Notes under the pieces: model-generated | Database searches by the model: none | Seen by the model: the letters and a program-made list of their open reading frames with translations, nothing else | What the model was told of the DNA's origin: nothing | Program-made: the position numbers and the translations under genes | From: Chitinophaga japonensis | GTDB taxonomy: Bacteria > Bacteroidota > Bacteroidia > Chitinophagales > Chitinophagaceae | Length of the DNA: 64,000 nt | Direction of reading: 5' to 3' | NCBI RefSeq assembly: GCF_007830125.1 | Contig: NZ_VLLG01000005.1 | Coordinates: forward strand, 186,001 to 250,000 | Shown: piece after piece, positions 33,189 through 42,874 of the stretch | Layout: every line of letters begins with the position of its first letter | Numbering within the stretch: position 1 is the first letter of the stretch

Positions 33189-34474
33189 TGTTCGGATGGG
33201 AATTTCCTCCGCATATTTCAGGAGGTTTAGGCACTGCCTGCCAGGGGATTACCACCGGGCTGGCTGCCAATGATGTAAATGTACTGTTCGTAGTGCCCAA
33301 AGCATATGGCAATGAGCCTGCGGAAAAAATAAAGCTGGTGAGCGCAAGCGATATCGCAATTCCTGCACCCGGGAGGCAAACACAAAAAGTGCAGGAAGCG
33401 CTCACCTTTTTTGAAGTCAACTGCCCGGTAGTACCCTACCTAAGCCCCGAAGCCTTTGCTGCGCACAGTGAGCCGGAGCATGGCATCGCCACTACCGTGG
33501 AGGGAACAGACATCCCGGTGATGCGCTATGCATTTCGCGGCGGCTACGGAAAAGACCTTATGAAAGAAGTATGGCAGTATGCCCTTACCGCCTCCACCAT
33601 TGCGGAGCAGCATAACTTTGACATTATCCATGCGCATGACTGGCTCTCCTTCCCTGCAGGCATCATGGCCAGGGAGGCCAGCGGCAAACCGCTGGTGGTG
33701 CATGTGCATGCCACCGAATTTGACCGCTCCGGGGACAACATCAACATGCAGGTGTATGAAACGGAAAGACAGGGCATGCTGAAAGCCGACCAGGTGATCG
33801 CCGTCAGCGAGCTGACCCGGCAAACCATCATTCACCGCTACCATATTCCTGCCGCCAAAGTCACCACCATCCACAATGCGGTAGCACCGGCAGCTAAAGC
33901 AGCCGCACCTGCAGGCGAACGCATGTTCCCGGAAAAAACAGTATCATTCATAGGCAGGGTCACTTACCAGAAAGGACCGGCCTTTTTTATAGAAACAGCC
34001 GCCAAAATACTCCGGCAGGACAAAGGCTTCCGTTTCATCATGGCCGGCAGCGGCGACCTGCTGCATGCCATGATAGCGCATGCCGCACGGCTGCGCATCT
34101 CTTCCCATTTTCATTTTACCGGTTTCCTGAAAGGCGCCGCGCTGGACAGGGTGCTGTCGGAGAGCGACGTATACGTGATGCCCTCTGTATCGGAGCCTTT
34201 CGGCATCTCGCCGCTGGAGGCTGTCCGTGCAGGCGTGCCCGTGATCGTATCCAGGCAGTCGGGCGTGCAGGAAGTATTGCAGTACGCGCTGAAAGTGGAT
34301 GGCTGGGACACAGACGCTATGGCCAACGCTATTTATGCGCTGGCCCGCTACAAAGGGCTGTCCTCCATGCTGCGGCGCGAGAGCGCGCGCGAGGTAGCCG
34401 CCCTGCGCTGGGAAACGCAGGGAGCGTTGATCAGGACATTATATAACGACGTTATAGCATCATTCATTTCATAA
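33176..34474 (+). CDS. GT4 glycosyltransferase of glycogen/alpha-glucan synthesis
   Basis: A 432-residue GT-B transferase. The N-terminus MQVLMFGWEFPPHISGGLGTACQGITTGL carries the starch-synthase-like KxGGL-type loop (here SGGLGTA). The C-terminal donor-binding half has SFIGRVTYQKGPAFFIETAAKI and the E-x7-E motif region VMPSVSEPFGISPLEAVRAGVPVIV. Placed between the debranching enzyme and GH57, it probably extends or starts alpha-1,4-glucan chains using an NDP-glucose donor, but another sugar donor is possible. Confidence 0.88.
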   Translation: MQVLMFGWEFPPHISGGLGTACQGITTGLAANDVNVLFVVPKAYGNEPAEKIKLVSASDIAIPAPGRQTQKVQEALTFFEVNCPVVPYLSPEAFAAHSEPEHGIATTVEGTDIPVMRYAFRGGYGKDLMKEVWQYALTASTIAEQHNFDIIHAHDWLSFPAGIMAREASGKPLVVHVHATEFDRSGDNINMQVYETERQGMLKADQVIAVSELTRQTIIHRYHIPAAKVTTIHNAVAPAAKAAAPAGERMFPEKTVSFIGRVTYQKGPAFFIETAAKILRQDKGFRFIMAGSGDLLHAMIAHAARLRISSHFHFTGFLKGAALDRVLSESDVYVMPSVSEPFGISPLEAVRAGVPVIVSRQSGVQEVLQYALKVDGWDTDAMANAIYALARYKGLSSMLRRESAREVAALRWETQGALIRTLYNDVIASFIS

Positions 34475-34488
34475 ACACCATATCAATA

Positions 34489-35730
34489 ATGAAGCATGTC
34501 TGCCTTTATTTCCAGGTGCACCAGCCTTTCCGCCTGCGGAATTTTTCCTTTATGGAGATCGGTAAGGGGCACGCCTACTTTGATGAGGATATCAATTACG
34601 ATATCCTGCAAAAGGTAGCCCGTAACTGTTACCTGCCGGCCAACCAGTTGCTGCTGCAACTGATAAAGGCCCACCACGGCCGGTTCCGCGTGAGCTTCTC
34701 CATTTCCGGCACGGCGCTGGACCAGTTTGAGCAATACCTGCCGGAAGTAACGGACAGTTTCCGGGCGCTGGCGGATACCGGCTGCGTGGAGTTCCTGGCG
34801 GAAACCTACGGGCATTCCCTGGCAGCGCTGAAAAGCAGGGAGGAATTTTCCCGCCAGGTAAAGGCCCATGCCGATAAAATAACAGGCCTTTTTGGGAAAA
34901 GACCGGTAGCGTTCCGCAATACGGAGCTGATCTACAACGACGCCATCGGTGAAATGGCCGCCCGCCTGGGATTCACCACCATACTTACCGAAGGCGCATC
35001 GCAGGTGCTGCACTGGAAAAGCCCGCATAACGTGTATGCCAGCGCCGCCAGCCCGGACCTAAGGCTGTTGCTGAAGGATTTCCGCCTGAGCGATGACATC
35101 GCCTTCCGCTTCTCCGACCGTAACTGGCCGGAATGGCCGCTCACGGCCGCCAGGTTTGCGCACTGGCTGAATGCCAAGCCTCCCGGGGATGAGATCGTGA
35201 ACCTGTTCATGGACTATGAAACGTTCGGGGAGCATCATGCGCAGGGCACCGGCATATTTGCGTTCCTGGCGGACCTGCCCGGGCAACTAGATGCGCACGG
35301 CAACCGTTTTGTAACCCCTTCGGAAGCAGTGGAGCTGCTGCCCCCAGTGGCTACCCTGTCCATGCCGCAACCTGTTTCCTGGGCCGATGAAGCCCGTGAT
35401 CTATCCGCCTGGCTGGGCAACGACCTGCAGCAGGATGCCTTTGACTCGCTGTACGCGCTGGAAAAGAAAGTAAGGGCCTGCAACCATGCGCAGCTCCAGC
35501 AGGAGTGGCTGTACCTGCAAAGCAGCGACCACTTTTACTACATGAGCACCAAGGCGCTGGCAGACGGCAGCGTGCACAGTTATTTCAGTCCCTATAACAA
35601 CCCTTTTGACGCCTTTGTGAATTATATGAACGTGCTGACGGATTTTTCGCTGCGCCTGGACAGATGGCTGGAAAGGAAAAAAACAGTCAATGATGAGCGA
35701 CACACCCTGCAGGCCGGACTACATCTTTGA
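34489..35730 (+). CDS. GH57 family alpha-amylase/glucanotransferase-like enzyme
   Basis: A 413-residue GH57 protein. The family motifs are all present: HQPFRLR near residue 11, the TYGHS segment at 106-110, nucleophile E146 in AFRNTELIYND, and acid/base D242 in FMDYETFGEHH. There is no signal peptide, so it acts on intracellular alpha-glucan, either hydrolysing it or transferring segments. It starts 14 bp after the GT4 gene and overlaps the fusion gene by 41 bp. Confidence 0.9.
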   Translation: MKHVCLYFQVHQPFRLRNFSFMEIGKGHAYFDEDINYDILQKVARNCYLPANQLLLQLIKAHHGRFRVSFSISGTALDQFEQYLPEVTDSFRALADTGCVEFLAETYGHSLAALKSREEFSRQVKAHADKITGLFGKRPVAFRNTELIYNDAIGEMAARLGFTTILTEGASQVLHWKSPHNVYASAASPDLRLLLKDFRLSDDIAFRFSDRNWPEWPLTAARFAHWLNAKPPGDEIVNLFMDYETFGEHHAQGTGIFAFLADLPGQLDAHGNRFVTPSEAVELLPPVATLSMPQPVSWADEARDLSAWLGNDLQQDAFDSLYALEKKVRACNHAQLQQEWLYLQSSDHFYYMSTKALADGSVHSYFSPYNNPFDAFVNYMNVLTDFSLRLDRWLERKKTVNDERHTLQAGLHL

Positions 35731-38700
35731 AGTAAGCTGGGAAGTATGTAACAAGGTGGGCGGCATACACACCGTGCTGTGCACGAAAGCCCGCCTGCTG
35801 CAGCAGGAATGGGGAGACCGGCTGATCATGATCGGCCCGGACCTGCATACCGATACCGGCAGCAACCCTGCGTTTATTGAAGACAAAAACCTCTTTACCA
35901 CCTGGAAAGCGCATGTGCAACAGGAAGGGCTGCACGTAAGAACGGGGCGCTGGAATATCCCCGGCCAGCCCATTGCTATCCTGATAGATTTCACGCCTTT
36001 CTTCCTGCAGAAGAACGAGATATTGACCCACCTGTGGGTCAAATTCCACCTGGATTCCCTGAACGGGCAGTGGGACTATATAGAGCCCGCCATGTTCGGC
36101 TATGCCGCCGGCCTGGCCATTGCCGGTTTTTACCGCTGCCACCTGAACTCCACGGACAAGATCATCGCCCAGTTCCATGAATGGATGACGGGCGCCGGCA
36201 TCCTGTACCTGGAGGAAAATGTACCGCAGATCGCTACCGTTTTTACCACGCACGCCACGGTGCTGGGCAGAACCCTGGCCGGCAACGGGCAACCCTTCTA
36301 CAGCCGTTTTAGCACTTTTAACGCAGAGCAGGCAGCGCGGGACTTTAACGTGGTATCCAAACATTCCCTGGAAAAGACCGCCGCCACTACCGCCGACTGC
36401 TTTACCTGCGTAAGTGAGCTTACGGAAAAAGAATGCGAAAAATTCCTGGACAAACGCCCCGATATCATTACCCCCAACGGCTTTGACCCATCGTTTGTAC
36501 CGGACGCCGCTTCCTTCGCCGGCAAAAGAACCGCAGCGCGGCAAAAAATATTATCCGTAGCCACCGCCCTTTTACAGCAGCCACTGGCAGACAATGCCCT
36601 GCTGCTCATTAAAAGCGGGCGTTATGAATTCAGGAACAAGGGGATTGACGTGTTCATTGACAGCCTGGCGGAGCTGAATAATGCGGATACGCCGGACCGG
36701 GATATGGTGGCTTTCATCTTTGTGCCCGCCCACCATACCGGGCCCCGGAAGCTGCTGCTGGACAGCCTGGAGCTCCCGGCCCCCGCGCAGCCCAGGACCG
36801 GCGAAGTGCTGACACACAACCTGCAGGGAGCGGACAACGACCCTATCCTGCAGCGCATACGGCTGCGGAAGCTGGACAATGCGCCCGGCAAGCGGGTAAA
36901 GATCATTTTTGTGCCCACTTATCTCAACGGGAACGACGGCGTCTTTAACCTGCCTTATTATGATGTGCTGATAGGTTTTGACCTGGCCATATTCCCCTCT
37001 TATTACGAGCCCTGGGGGTATACGCCGCTGGAAAGCCTGGCCTTTCACATACCGGCGGTCACCACGGGCGTTTCCGGTTTCGGCACCACTGTAAGCCGGC
37101 TGCCGGCCTATACCGGCAAAGGCATGTACATTATTGCGCGTAGTGACGACAATGCACCCGCAGCCGCAGCCGCTATTGCCACCATCATCCGGGAATATGC
37201 CGCGCTGCCGGAAACCGAGATAGCCACCATGCGCGAAAGCGCCGCCGCCATCAGCCGGCAGTTCCTATGGGAACAACTGATCACCCGGTATTACCAGGCT
37301 TATGACCTGGCCCTGCAGAAAAGCCTGCAACGGGAAGAGCTGTTCTATACCAAGCCGCAGGCGGCGCCTGCGGAAACAGCCGGCCGGCGGCCGGAGGCGC
37401 CACCGGTATGGAGAAGCCTCCGCGTGCAGCCGGGCCTGCCGCCTGCCCTGCAGGCCTTGCAAAAGATCAGCAGTAACCTCTGGTGGTCCTGGAATGCGGA
37501 TGCAGCCGGCCTGTTTGCTGCCGTAGACCCGCTGCTTTGGAAACAGTGCGGGCATAACCCGCTGCTGCTTTTAAAGGAGCTGAGCCTGACCACCATTCGC
37601 CGGCTGGAAAAGGATACCTCGTTCCTGGATATGCTGGCCCGGGTAAGCACGGCCTTTGACCAACACCTGCAGGCGGCAGATACCAACACGCCGCTCATCG
37701 CCTATTGTGGCATGGAATACGGGCTGCATGCCGGCCTTAAGCTCTATGCAGGCGGCCTGGGCGTACTGGCAGGGGACTACCTGAAAGCCGCCAGCGACAG
37801 CAATATACATTTGGTAGCCATCGGGCTGCTGTACCGGCAGGGATACTTCAAACAGAAAATATCCCCGCAGGGCGAGCAACTGGCCCTGCCGGATAACATA
37901 GACATGGACAGCCAGCCCCTTTATCCCGTGTACAACGACAAGGGGGAGCCGCTCCTGGTGCAACTGGCGTTTCCCGGCCGTACGGTACATGCCGGGATAT
38001 GGAAGATCATGGCCGGCCGCGTGCCGCTGTACCTGCTGGACACGGACGTAGCGGCCAACAACGCCGCAGACCGGCAGATCACGGCGCAGCTATATAACGG
38101 CGATCCCGACCTGCGCCTGCAGCAGGAGCTGCTGCTGGGTATAGGCGGCGTGCGCATGCTGGCCGCCCTGGGCATACAGCCGGCTATCTACCACATCAAT
38201 GAAGGACATGCCGCTTTTACCGCCCTGGAAAGGATACGGGAGCTTATGCATGCCGCACACCTGGATTTTGAGGAAGCGCTGGAAATAGTCAGGAATACAA
38301 CCCAGTTTACCACCCATACGGCTTTGCCCGCCGCCATGGACCTGTTCAGCGAAGAGCAGTTGCGGGCCTACCTGTCTTACATGGCGCAGGATCTCAACAT
38401 CACCTGGGAACAGGTCATGAGCCTGGGAAGAGCGGATGCGCATAACAGCAGCGAACTGTTTTCCATGATGTACCTGGCCGCCCGCTGCAGCCAGGAAATA
38501 AACGGCGTGAGCCGCCTGCACCGGATCATTTCCTGCCGGCTGCTCCAACCGCTCTGGAAAGACTTCAGGCCCGCAGAGTTGCACATTACACATGTGACCA
38601 ACGGCGTGCACTCCCCTACCTGGCAGGCCGGCCGCTGGCAGGCATTTTTCAACACGGAAAAGCAGGAGGTAACAGACAACGAGCTATGGAGCATACGGCA

Positions 38701-39874
38701 GTCATTAAAGAAAGACCTGGTACAGGCAGTAAAGGTAAGATTGCGCAACTCCCTGGTAGCCGTGCACGAAAGCCCTGAAAACATCCGGGAGGCGCTTGAT
38801 CACCTGGATGAGCAAACCCTGTTCATTGGATTTGCCCGCCGCTTTGCTCCTTACAAAAGGGCCGGGCTGCTCTTTACCGATATGGACAGGCTGGCCGGTA
38901 TCATCAACAACAGCAACCGCCCCGTACAGGTGATCTTTGCCGGCAAGGCGCATCCCAAGGATGAGCAGGCCAGGTCCATCCTGAAAGCGGTGGTCAACAA
39001 TTCACGAACCCCTGCGTTAAAACATAAAGTGCTGTTCCTGGAAGATTATGATATGGAGATGGCCGCCATGATGGTGCAGGGAGTGGATGTGTGGCTCAAC
39101 ACGCCGCAACCCGGCAAGGAAGCATCCGGCACCAGCGGCATGAAGGCCGTGCTGAACGGCGCCCTGCACTGCAGCGTACAGGATGGCTGGTGGGCCGAAG
39201 CCTATCGTGCAGACGCCGGCTGGGCGCTGGAAGAGGAAGTGGTATACGAACATGAAGCGCTGCAAGATGAACAGGATGCAGCATTGCTTTACAGTATGCT
39301 GGAAAATGAGATCATCCCGCTTTTCTTTGAACGCAACCGCGACGGCGTGCCGGAAGCCTGGGTAAAAATGATCCGCAGCGCCATGCTGGAAATGGCGCCG
39401 GCATACAGCATGCAACGGGTAGCCGCGGAGTACAGGACCCGCTACGAACAATTGTATAAACGAAGTGAGGTTTTAGGGGCAGACCATTACCGGGCGGCCC
39501 GGGAGCTGGCCGCCTGGAAAAAGAAAGTGCGCGCTGCCTGGAGTCAGCTCCATGTAATGGCCATTGAGCAGCCCGGCAGCGACCGGCCCGTGCAAACGCT
39601 GGGAGAAACCTTCGAGGCAAGGGTACTGCTGTATACCGGCAGCCTGGCTGCGGAGGATATAGGCGTGGAAGTGGTCTTCTCCGGTAAGGGCAGCCCCGAT
39701 GACTATGTTATGGCTGCTCCCCTGGCCTTAAGCAAGGTGAACGGGCGCCGGGCCGCTTTTACCTGCAGCCTGCCCTTAACGCTTACCGGCGCTTATACCT
39801 ACAGTTTCCGGGTGTTTCCAAAGCACCCGCTCCTGCCCCACCGGCAGGACTTTCCCTTAATAACCTGGATCTGA
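35690..39874 (+). CDS. Fusion of GT3-type glycogen synthase and GT35 alpha-glucan phosphorylase
   Basis: A single 1394-residue frame with two enzymes. Residues 1-540 or so resemble GT3 (yeast/animal-type) glycogen synthase: YIFEVSWEVCNKVGGIHTVLCTKA at the start, FTTHATVLGRTLAG in the middle, and FPSYYEPWGYTPLESLAFHIPAVTT, the donor-site signature. From about residue 585 the DUF3417 lead-in (SSNLWWSWNADAAGLFAAVDP) begins an alpha-glucan phosphorylase with CGMEYGLHAGLKLYAGGLGVLAGD, HITHVTNGVH and the pyridoxal-phosphate lysine K1152 in GTSGMKAVLNGA. Synthesis and phosphorolysis of the same polymer are thus tethered in one chain. The start could also be 35693. It is in the FNR-type BON operon. 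Confidence 0.9.
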   Translation: MMSDTPCRPDYIFEVSWEVCNKVGGIHTVLCTKARLLQQEWGDRLIMIGPDLHTDTGSNPAFIEDKNLFTTWKAHVQQEGLHVRTGRWNIPGQPIAILIDFTPFFLQKNEILTHLWVKFHLDSLNGQWDYIEPAMFGYAAGLAIAGFYRCHLNSTDKIIAQFHEWMTGAGILYLEENVPQIATVFTTHATVLGRTLAGNGQPFYSRFSTFNAEQAARDFNVVSKHSLEKTAATTADCFTCVSELTEKECEKFLDKRPDIITPNGFDPSFVPDAASFAGKRTAARQKILSVATALLQQPLADNALLLIKSGRYEFRNKGIDVFIDSLAELNNADTPDRDMVAFIFVPAHHTGPRKLLLDSLELPAPAQPRTGEVLTHNLQGADNDPILQRIRLRKLDNAPGKRVKIIFVPTYLNGNDGVFNLPYYDVLIGFDLAIFPSYYEPWGYTPLESLAFHIPAVTTGVSGFGTTVSRLPAYTGKGMYIIARSDDNAPAAAAAIATIIREYAALPETEIATMRESAAAISRQFLWEQLITRYYQAYDLALQKSLQREELFYTKPQAAPAETAGRRPEAPPVWRSLRVQPGLPPALQALQKISSNLWWSWNADAAGLFAAVDPLLWKQCGHNPLLLLKELSLTTIRRLEKDTSFLDMLARVSTAFDQHLQAADTNTPLIAYCGMEYGLHAGLKLYAGGLGVLAGDYLKAASDSNIHLVAIGLLYRQGYFKQKISPQGEQLALPDNIDMDSQPLYPVYNDKGEPLLVQLAFPGRTVHAGIWKIMAGRVPLYLLDTDVAANNAADRQITAQLYNGDPDLRLQQELLLGIGGVRMLAALGIQPAIYHINEGHAAFTALERIRELMHAAHLDFEEALEIVRNTTQFTTHTALPAAMDLFSEEQLRAYLSYMAQDLNITWEQVMSLGRADAHNSSELFSMMYLAARCSQEINGVSRLHRIISCRLLQPLWKDFRPAELHITHVTNGVHSPTWQAGRWQAFFNTEKQEVTDNELWSIRQSLKKDLVQAVKVRLRNSLVAVHESPENIREALDHLDEQTLFIGFARRFAPYKRAGLLFTDMDRLAGIINNSNRPVQVIFAGKAHPKDEQARSILKAVVNNSRTPALKHKVLFLEDYDMEMAAMMVQGVDVWLNTPQPGKEASGTSGMKAVLNGALHCSVQDGWWAEAYRADAGWALEEEVVYEHEALQDEQDAALLYSMLENEIIPLFFERNRDGVPEAWVKMIRSAMLEMAPAYSMQRVAAEYRTRYEQLYKRSEVLGADHYRAARELAAWKKKVRAAWSQLHVMAIEQPGSDRPVQTLGETFEARVLLYTGSLAAEDIGVEVVFSGKGSPDDYVMAAPLALSKVNGRRAAFTCSLPLTLTGAYTYSFRVFPKHPLLPHRQDFPLITWI

Positions 39875-39895
39875 TAACGTTTAAAAACAAATGAT

Positions 39896-40351
39896 ATGTT
39901 AGGCACTTTAAATACCGTCCAGATAGATGAGCTGCTTGGCAATAATATTACCGGCCGCATTGGCTGCACGGATGGTAAGAAAATGTATGTGGTCCCCGTC
40001 AGCTATGCGTTTAACGGCACTTACCTGGTCATCCACTCCAGGGAAGGCATGAAGGTGAATATGATGCGGCAGCACCCGGACGTATGTTTCCAGGTGGATG
40101 AAATTGACAACCACGCCAACTGGCGCAGCGTGATCCTGTGGGGCCGTTACGAAGAGTTAACAGACCCCAAGGAAAGATATTACGCCATGAAATTCCTGGT
40201 AAGCCGCTTGATGCATGTACCGGTGAGCGAAACCGCCGGTGTGGAAGCCATGCACCAGGAAATGGCGCAACAGGACGAAGCGCCCGTCATCAAGCCCATT
40301 GTATACCGTATCAGGATCACGGAAAAAACCGGCCGGTTTGAAAAACATTAA
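39896..40351 (+). CDS. Pyridoxamine 5'-phosphate oxidase-like flavoprotein
   Basis: A 151-residue split-barrel protein starting MLGTLNTVQIDELLGNNITGRIGC, followed by GKKMYVVPVSYAFNGTYLVIHS, a pattern of the Nim/PPOX-like family that binds FMN or F420-type cofactors. WRSVILWGRYEELTDPKERYYAMKFL is also family-typical. Members include nitroimidazole-resistance NimA and haem-binding or flavin reductases; the substrate is open. It lies 21 bp after the fusion gene on the same strand and probably ends the BON-glycogen transcript. It overlaps the convergent P-type ATPase gene end by 4 bp. Confidence 0.8.
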   Translation: MLGTLNTVQIDELLGNNITGRIGCTDGKKMYVVPVSYAFNGTYLVIHSREGMKVNMMRQHPDVCFQVDEIDNHANWRSVILWGRYEELTDPKERYYAMKFLVSRLMHVPVSETAGVEAMHQEMAQQDEAPVIKPIVYRIRITEKTGRFEKH

Positions 40352-42861
40352 GCCCGGATACGATCTGACTTCAAATTGGTTTTATACAGCTCAAACCAGG
40401 CGATGCTGATAAAAGCAGTGGCCAGGCATATCATGAAAGCGGCAAAGCTGATGGCCGTAAGCCCGAACAGCTGCCGCACCGGCGCCACGAGGTGGATCAG
40501 CACCAGGAACAACAGGGAAACGATCAACACCAGCGGCGCCAGGCTGTTCTTATAACGCATGGTATGCGCAACATTTTCGGTAAAGGAGCGGTTGGTAAAC
40601 GTGAGGAAAATATTGCTGATCAGCAGCGTGGTAAATACCATGGTGCGGGTCATCTCCAGGGAAAATGCCTGCATGAAATAGTAATAGATCCCCAGCACGC
40701 CTGCCGTAATGATCAGTCCCTGTGTAATAGTGATCAGCAGTTCATCCGTGCGGAACAGGCTTTCGTTGCGCCGGTTACCGGCAGCGCTCATATCTGCAGC
40801 TTCCACCGGTTCCCTTTCAAAGAAGATAGAGCAGGTAGGCCCCATGATCAGCTCCAGGAAAATAACGTGTATGGGGGTGAAGATAACAGGATACTTCCAG
40901 CCCAGGAGCAGGGGCAGCGCCGCGGTAAGGATAATGGGAATGTGGATGGAAATAATATACCGCACCGCCTTCTTCAGGTTGCTGTACACCTTCCTGCCCT
41001 GGTACACCGCTTCCGGTATCTTTTCCAGGTCATCGTCGGTGATCACCAGGTCGGCAGCCAGGCGGGCGATCTCCGTTCCCTTTTTTCCCATGGCGATGCC
41101 AATGTCCGCCGCTTTCAGCGCCGGGCCGTCATTCACGCCGTCGCCGGTCATGGCCACGATCTCCCCTCCTGCTTTCAGCGCGTTGATCACTTTCAGCTTG
41201 GCTTCCGGGAACATGCGCGTGTATACGCTCACCAGGTTCACGGTACTTTGTAATTGCGTATCGCTCATCGCCATCACTTCCTCGCCTGTTATACTATACA
41301 GGTGATTGCGGATGCCGGTTTGCTGCGCAATATACCGCGCCGTTTCCGGGTAGTCGCCGGTGATCAGCTTTACCCGGATGCCGGCGTCGTATACCTGTTC
41401 TATTACGGCAGCCGCATTTTCTTTCGGGGGATCGTACAGGCATATAAAGCCTTCAAACTGCCAGTTGAAGCTGTCCTGTGCGGCCGGCAGCTCCCCGCCT
41501 GCATGCAGAGCGGTAGCTACGCCCAGTACCCGGTACCCGCGGGAGGCCATTGTTTTCAGTAACCCGTTCAGCTCCTGCACCGCTGCTTCCTCCAGCCGGC
41601 ATACCTGCATTATGCGTTCGGGCGCGCCTTTGGCGGCAGCTATCAAACTGCCGTTATGCGGGTACACATGCGTCATCATGGGCGGGCGGCCTTCCAGGGG
41701 GTATTCATGCAGCATAAAAGGCAGCGGGGCATGCAGGGGCTCCTGCTCGGTATAGGCTTCGAAGATGGCCTTTTCCATTGTGTCGAAGGGCTGGCGCTCG
41801 CTGGCGAGCGCCGCATAGAATAACAGCCGGGAGTCGCCCGGCAGGCTTTGCTGCGTCATATCCGTTTGCCGGCCGGTACGGTGGTCATACACCATTACCA
41901 CCTTCATCCGGTTCTCCGTAATGGTGCCGGTCTTGTCCAGGCACAGCACGCCGATGGCGCCCAGGTGTTCTATCACCTGCGGCTGCCGGGAAATGATGCC
42001 TTTCCCGGACATGTAATAGGCGCCCAATGCCATGAAGGAGGAAAAAGCCACGGGAATCTCTTCCGGTATGGCGGCCATGGCCAGGGTAAGCCCCAGCAGG
42101 ATGCTGGCCGCCAGGCCATTTCCTTTGATAAAGCTCACCACGCAAATGGCAATAAAAGCAACGATGCCAAACAGGGCCAACCTGCGCACCGCACGGTTTA
42201 CCTGCCGCTGCAGCAGCGTGGGCGGCGTTTCCACCGTGGCAATAGCCTGGCCCATTTGGGCCAGGGCCGTCTGGTTGCCGGTAGCCGCCACCTTTACCAT
42301 ACAACGGCCGGTATTGATAGTGGTGCCCTGGTAAAGCAGGTTATTCCCGGGCACTGGGCCCTTTTCCACCGGCAGCGATTCGCCGGTCATCAGGGATTCA
42401 TTGACCGTAAGGTCATTGGCTGAAATAATGATACCATCAGCAGGCGCCAGCTCTCCCTCGCTCAGCAGCAGCAGGTCACCGGGCACCAGCTCTTCCGTAT
42501 CCACCATCTTTTCCCTGCCGTCGCGGATCACGGTGGCCCTGGGCGCGGTGTACTGGCGCAGGGCTTCCAGCGCGCGGGAGCTTTTCACCTCCTGGTACAG
42601 GGAAATGGCGGTAACCAGCAGCATGGCCAGCAGTATCATGCTGCCTTCAGCAAAGCTGCCCAATATAAAATAGACCAGGCAGGCCGCCAGCAGCAGCAGG
42701 AACATGGGTTCCCTTACAATGCCCCATACCATGGAGCGCCATTTGCCGGAGGAGGCCGCCTGGAATTTATTTTTGCCGTGCAGGGCCTGCAAACGGGGAA
42801 CGTCCGCCTGCCGCAACCCGGAATATTGTACAGGTGTTGATATGTTCCTGATCATGCCCAT
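40348..42861 (-). CDS. Cation-transporting P-type ATPase (P2-like)
   Basis: An 837-residue ATPase with the full catalytic set: TGES at residues 159-162, phosphorylated D309 in LCLDKTGTITENRMK, and the GDGVNDGPALKAADIGIAMG hinge. The fourth membrane segment motif is IPEEIPVAFSSF, related to the PEGLP of Ca2+-ATPases but with two Glu, so the ion (Ca2+, Mn2+, Mg2+ or other) is uncertain. It starts 13 bp after ldhA, as the last gene of the operon 46756-ppsA-ldhA-ATPase driven by the divergent FNR-type promoter. The start could be two codons in (MIRNIST). Confidence 0.9.
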   Translation of the reverse strand: MGMIRNISTPVQYSGLRQADVPRLQALHGKNKFQAASSGKWRSMVWGIVREPMFLLLLAACLVYFILGSFAEGSMILLAMLLVTAISLYQEVKSSRALEALRQYTAPRATVIRDGREKMVDTEELVPGDLLLLSEGELAPADGIIISANDLTVNESLMTGESLPVEKGPVPGNNLLYQGTTINTGRCMVKVAATGNQTALAQMGQAIATVETPPTLLQRQVNRAVRRLALFGIVAFIAICVVSFIKGNGLAASILLGLTLAMAAIPEEIPVAFSSFMALGAYYMSGKGIISRQPQVIEHLGAIGVLCLDKTGTITENRMKVVMVYDHRTGRQTDMTQQSLPGDSRLLFYAALASERQPFDTMEKAIFEAYTEQEPLHAPLPFMLHEYPLEGRPPMMTHVYPHNGSLIAAAKGAPERIMQVCRLEEAAVQELNGLLKTMASRGYRVLGVATALHAGGELPAAQDSFNWQFEGFICLYDPPKENAAAVIEQVYDAGIRVKLITGDYPETARYIAQQTGIRNHLYSITGEEVMAMSDTQLQSTVNLVSVYTRMFPEAKLKVINALKAGGEIVAMTGDGVNDGPALKAADIGIAMGKKGTEIARLAADLVITDDDLEKIPEAVYQGRKVYSNLKKAVRYIISIHIPIILTAALPLLLGWKYPVIFTPIHVIFLELIMGPTCSIFFEREPVEAADMSAAGNRRNESLFRTDELLITITQGLIITAGVLGIYYYFMQAFSLEMTRTMVFTTLLISNIFLTFTNRSFTENVAHTMRYKNSLAPLVLIVSLLFLVLIHLVAPVRQLFGLTAISFAAFMICLATAFISIAWFELYKTNLKSDRIRA

Positions 42862-42874
42862 GCTGATATATTGT

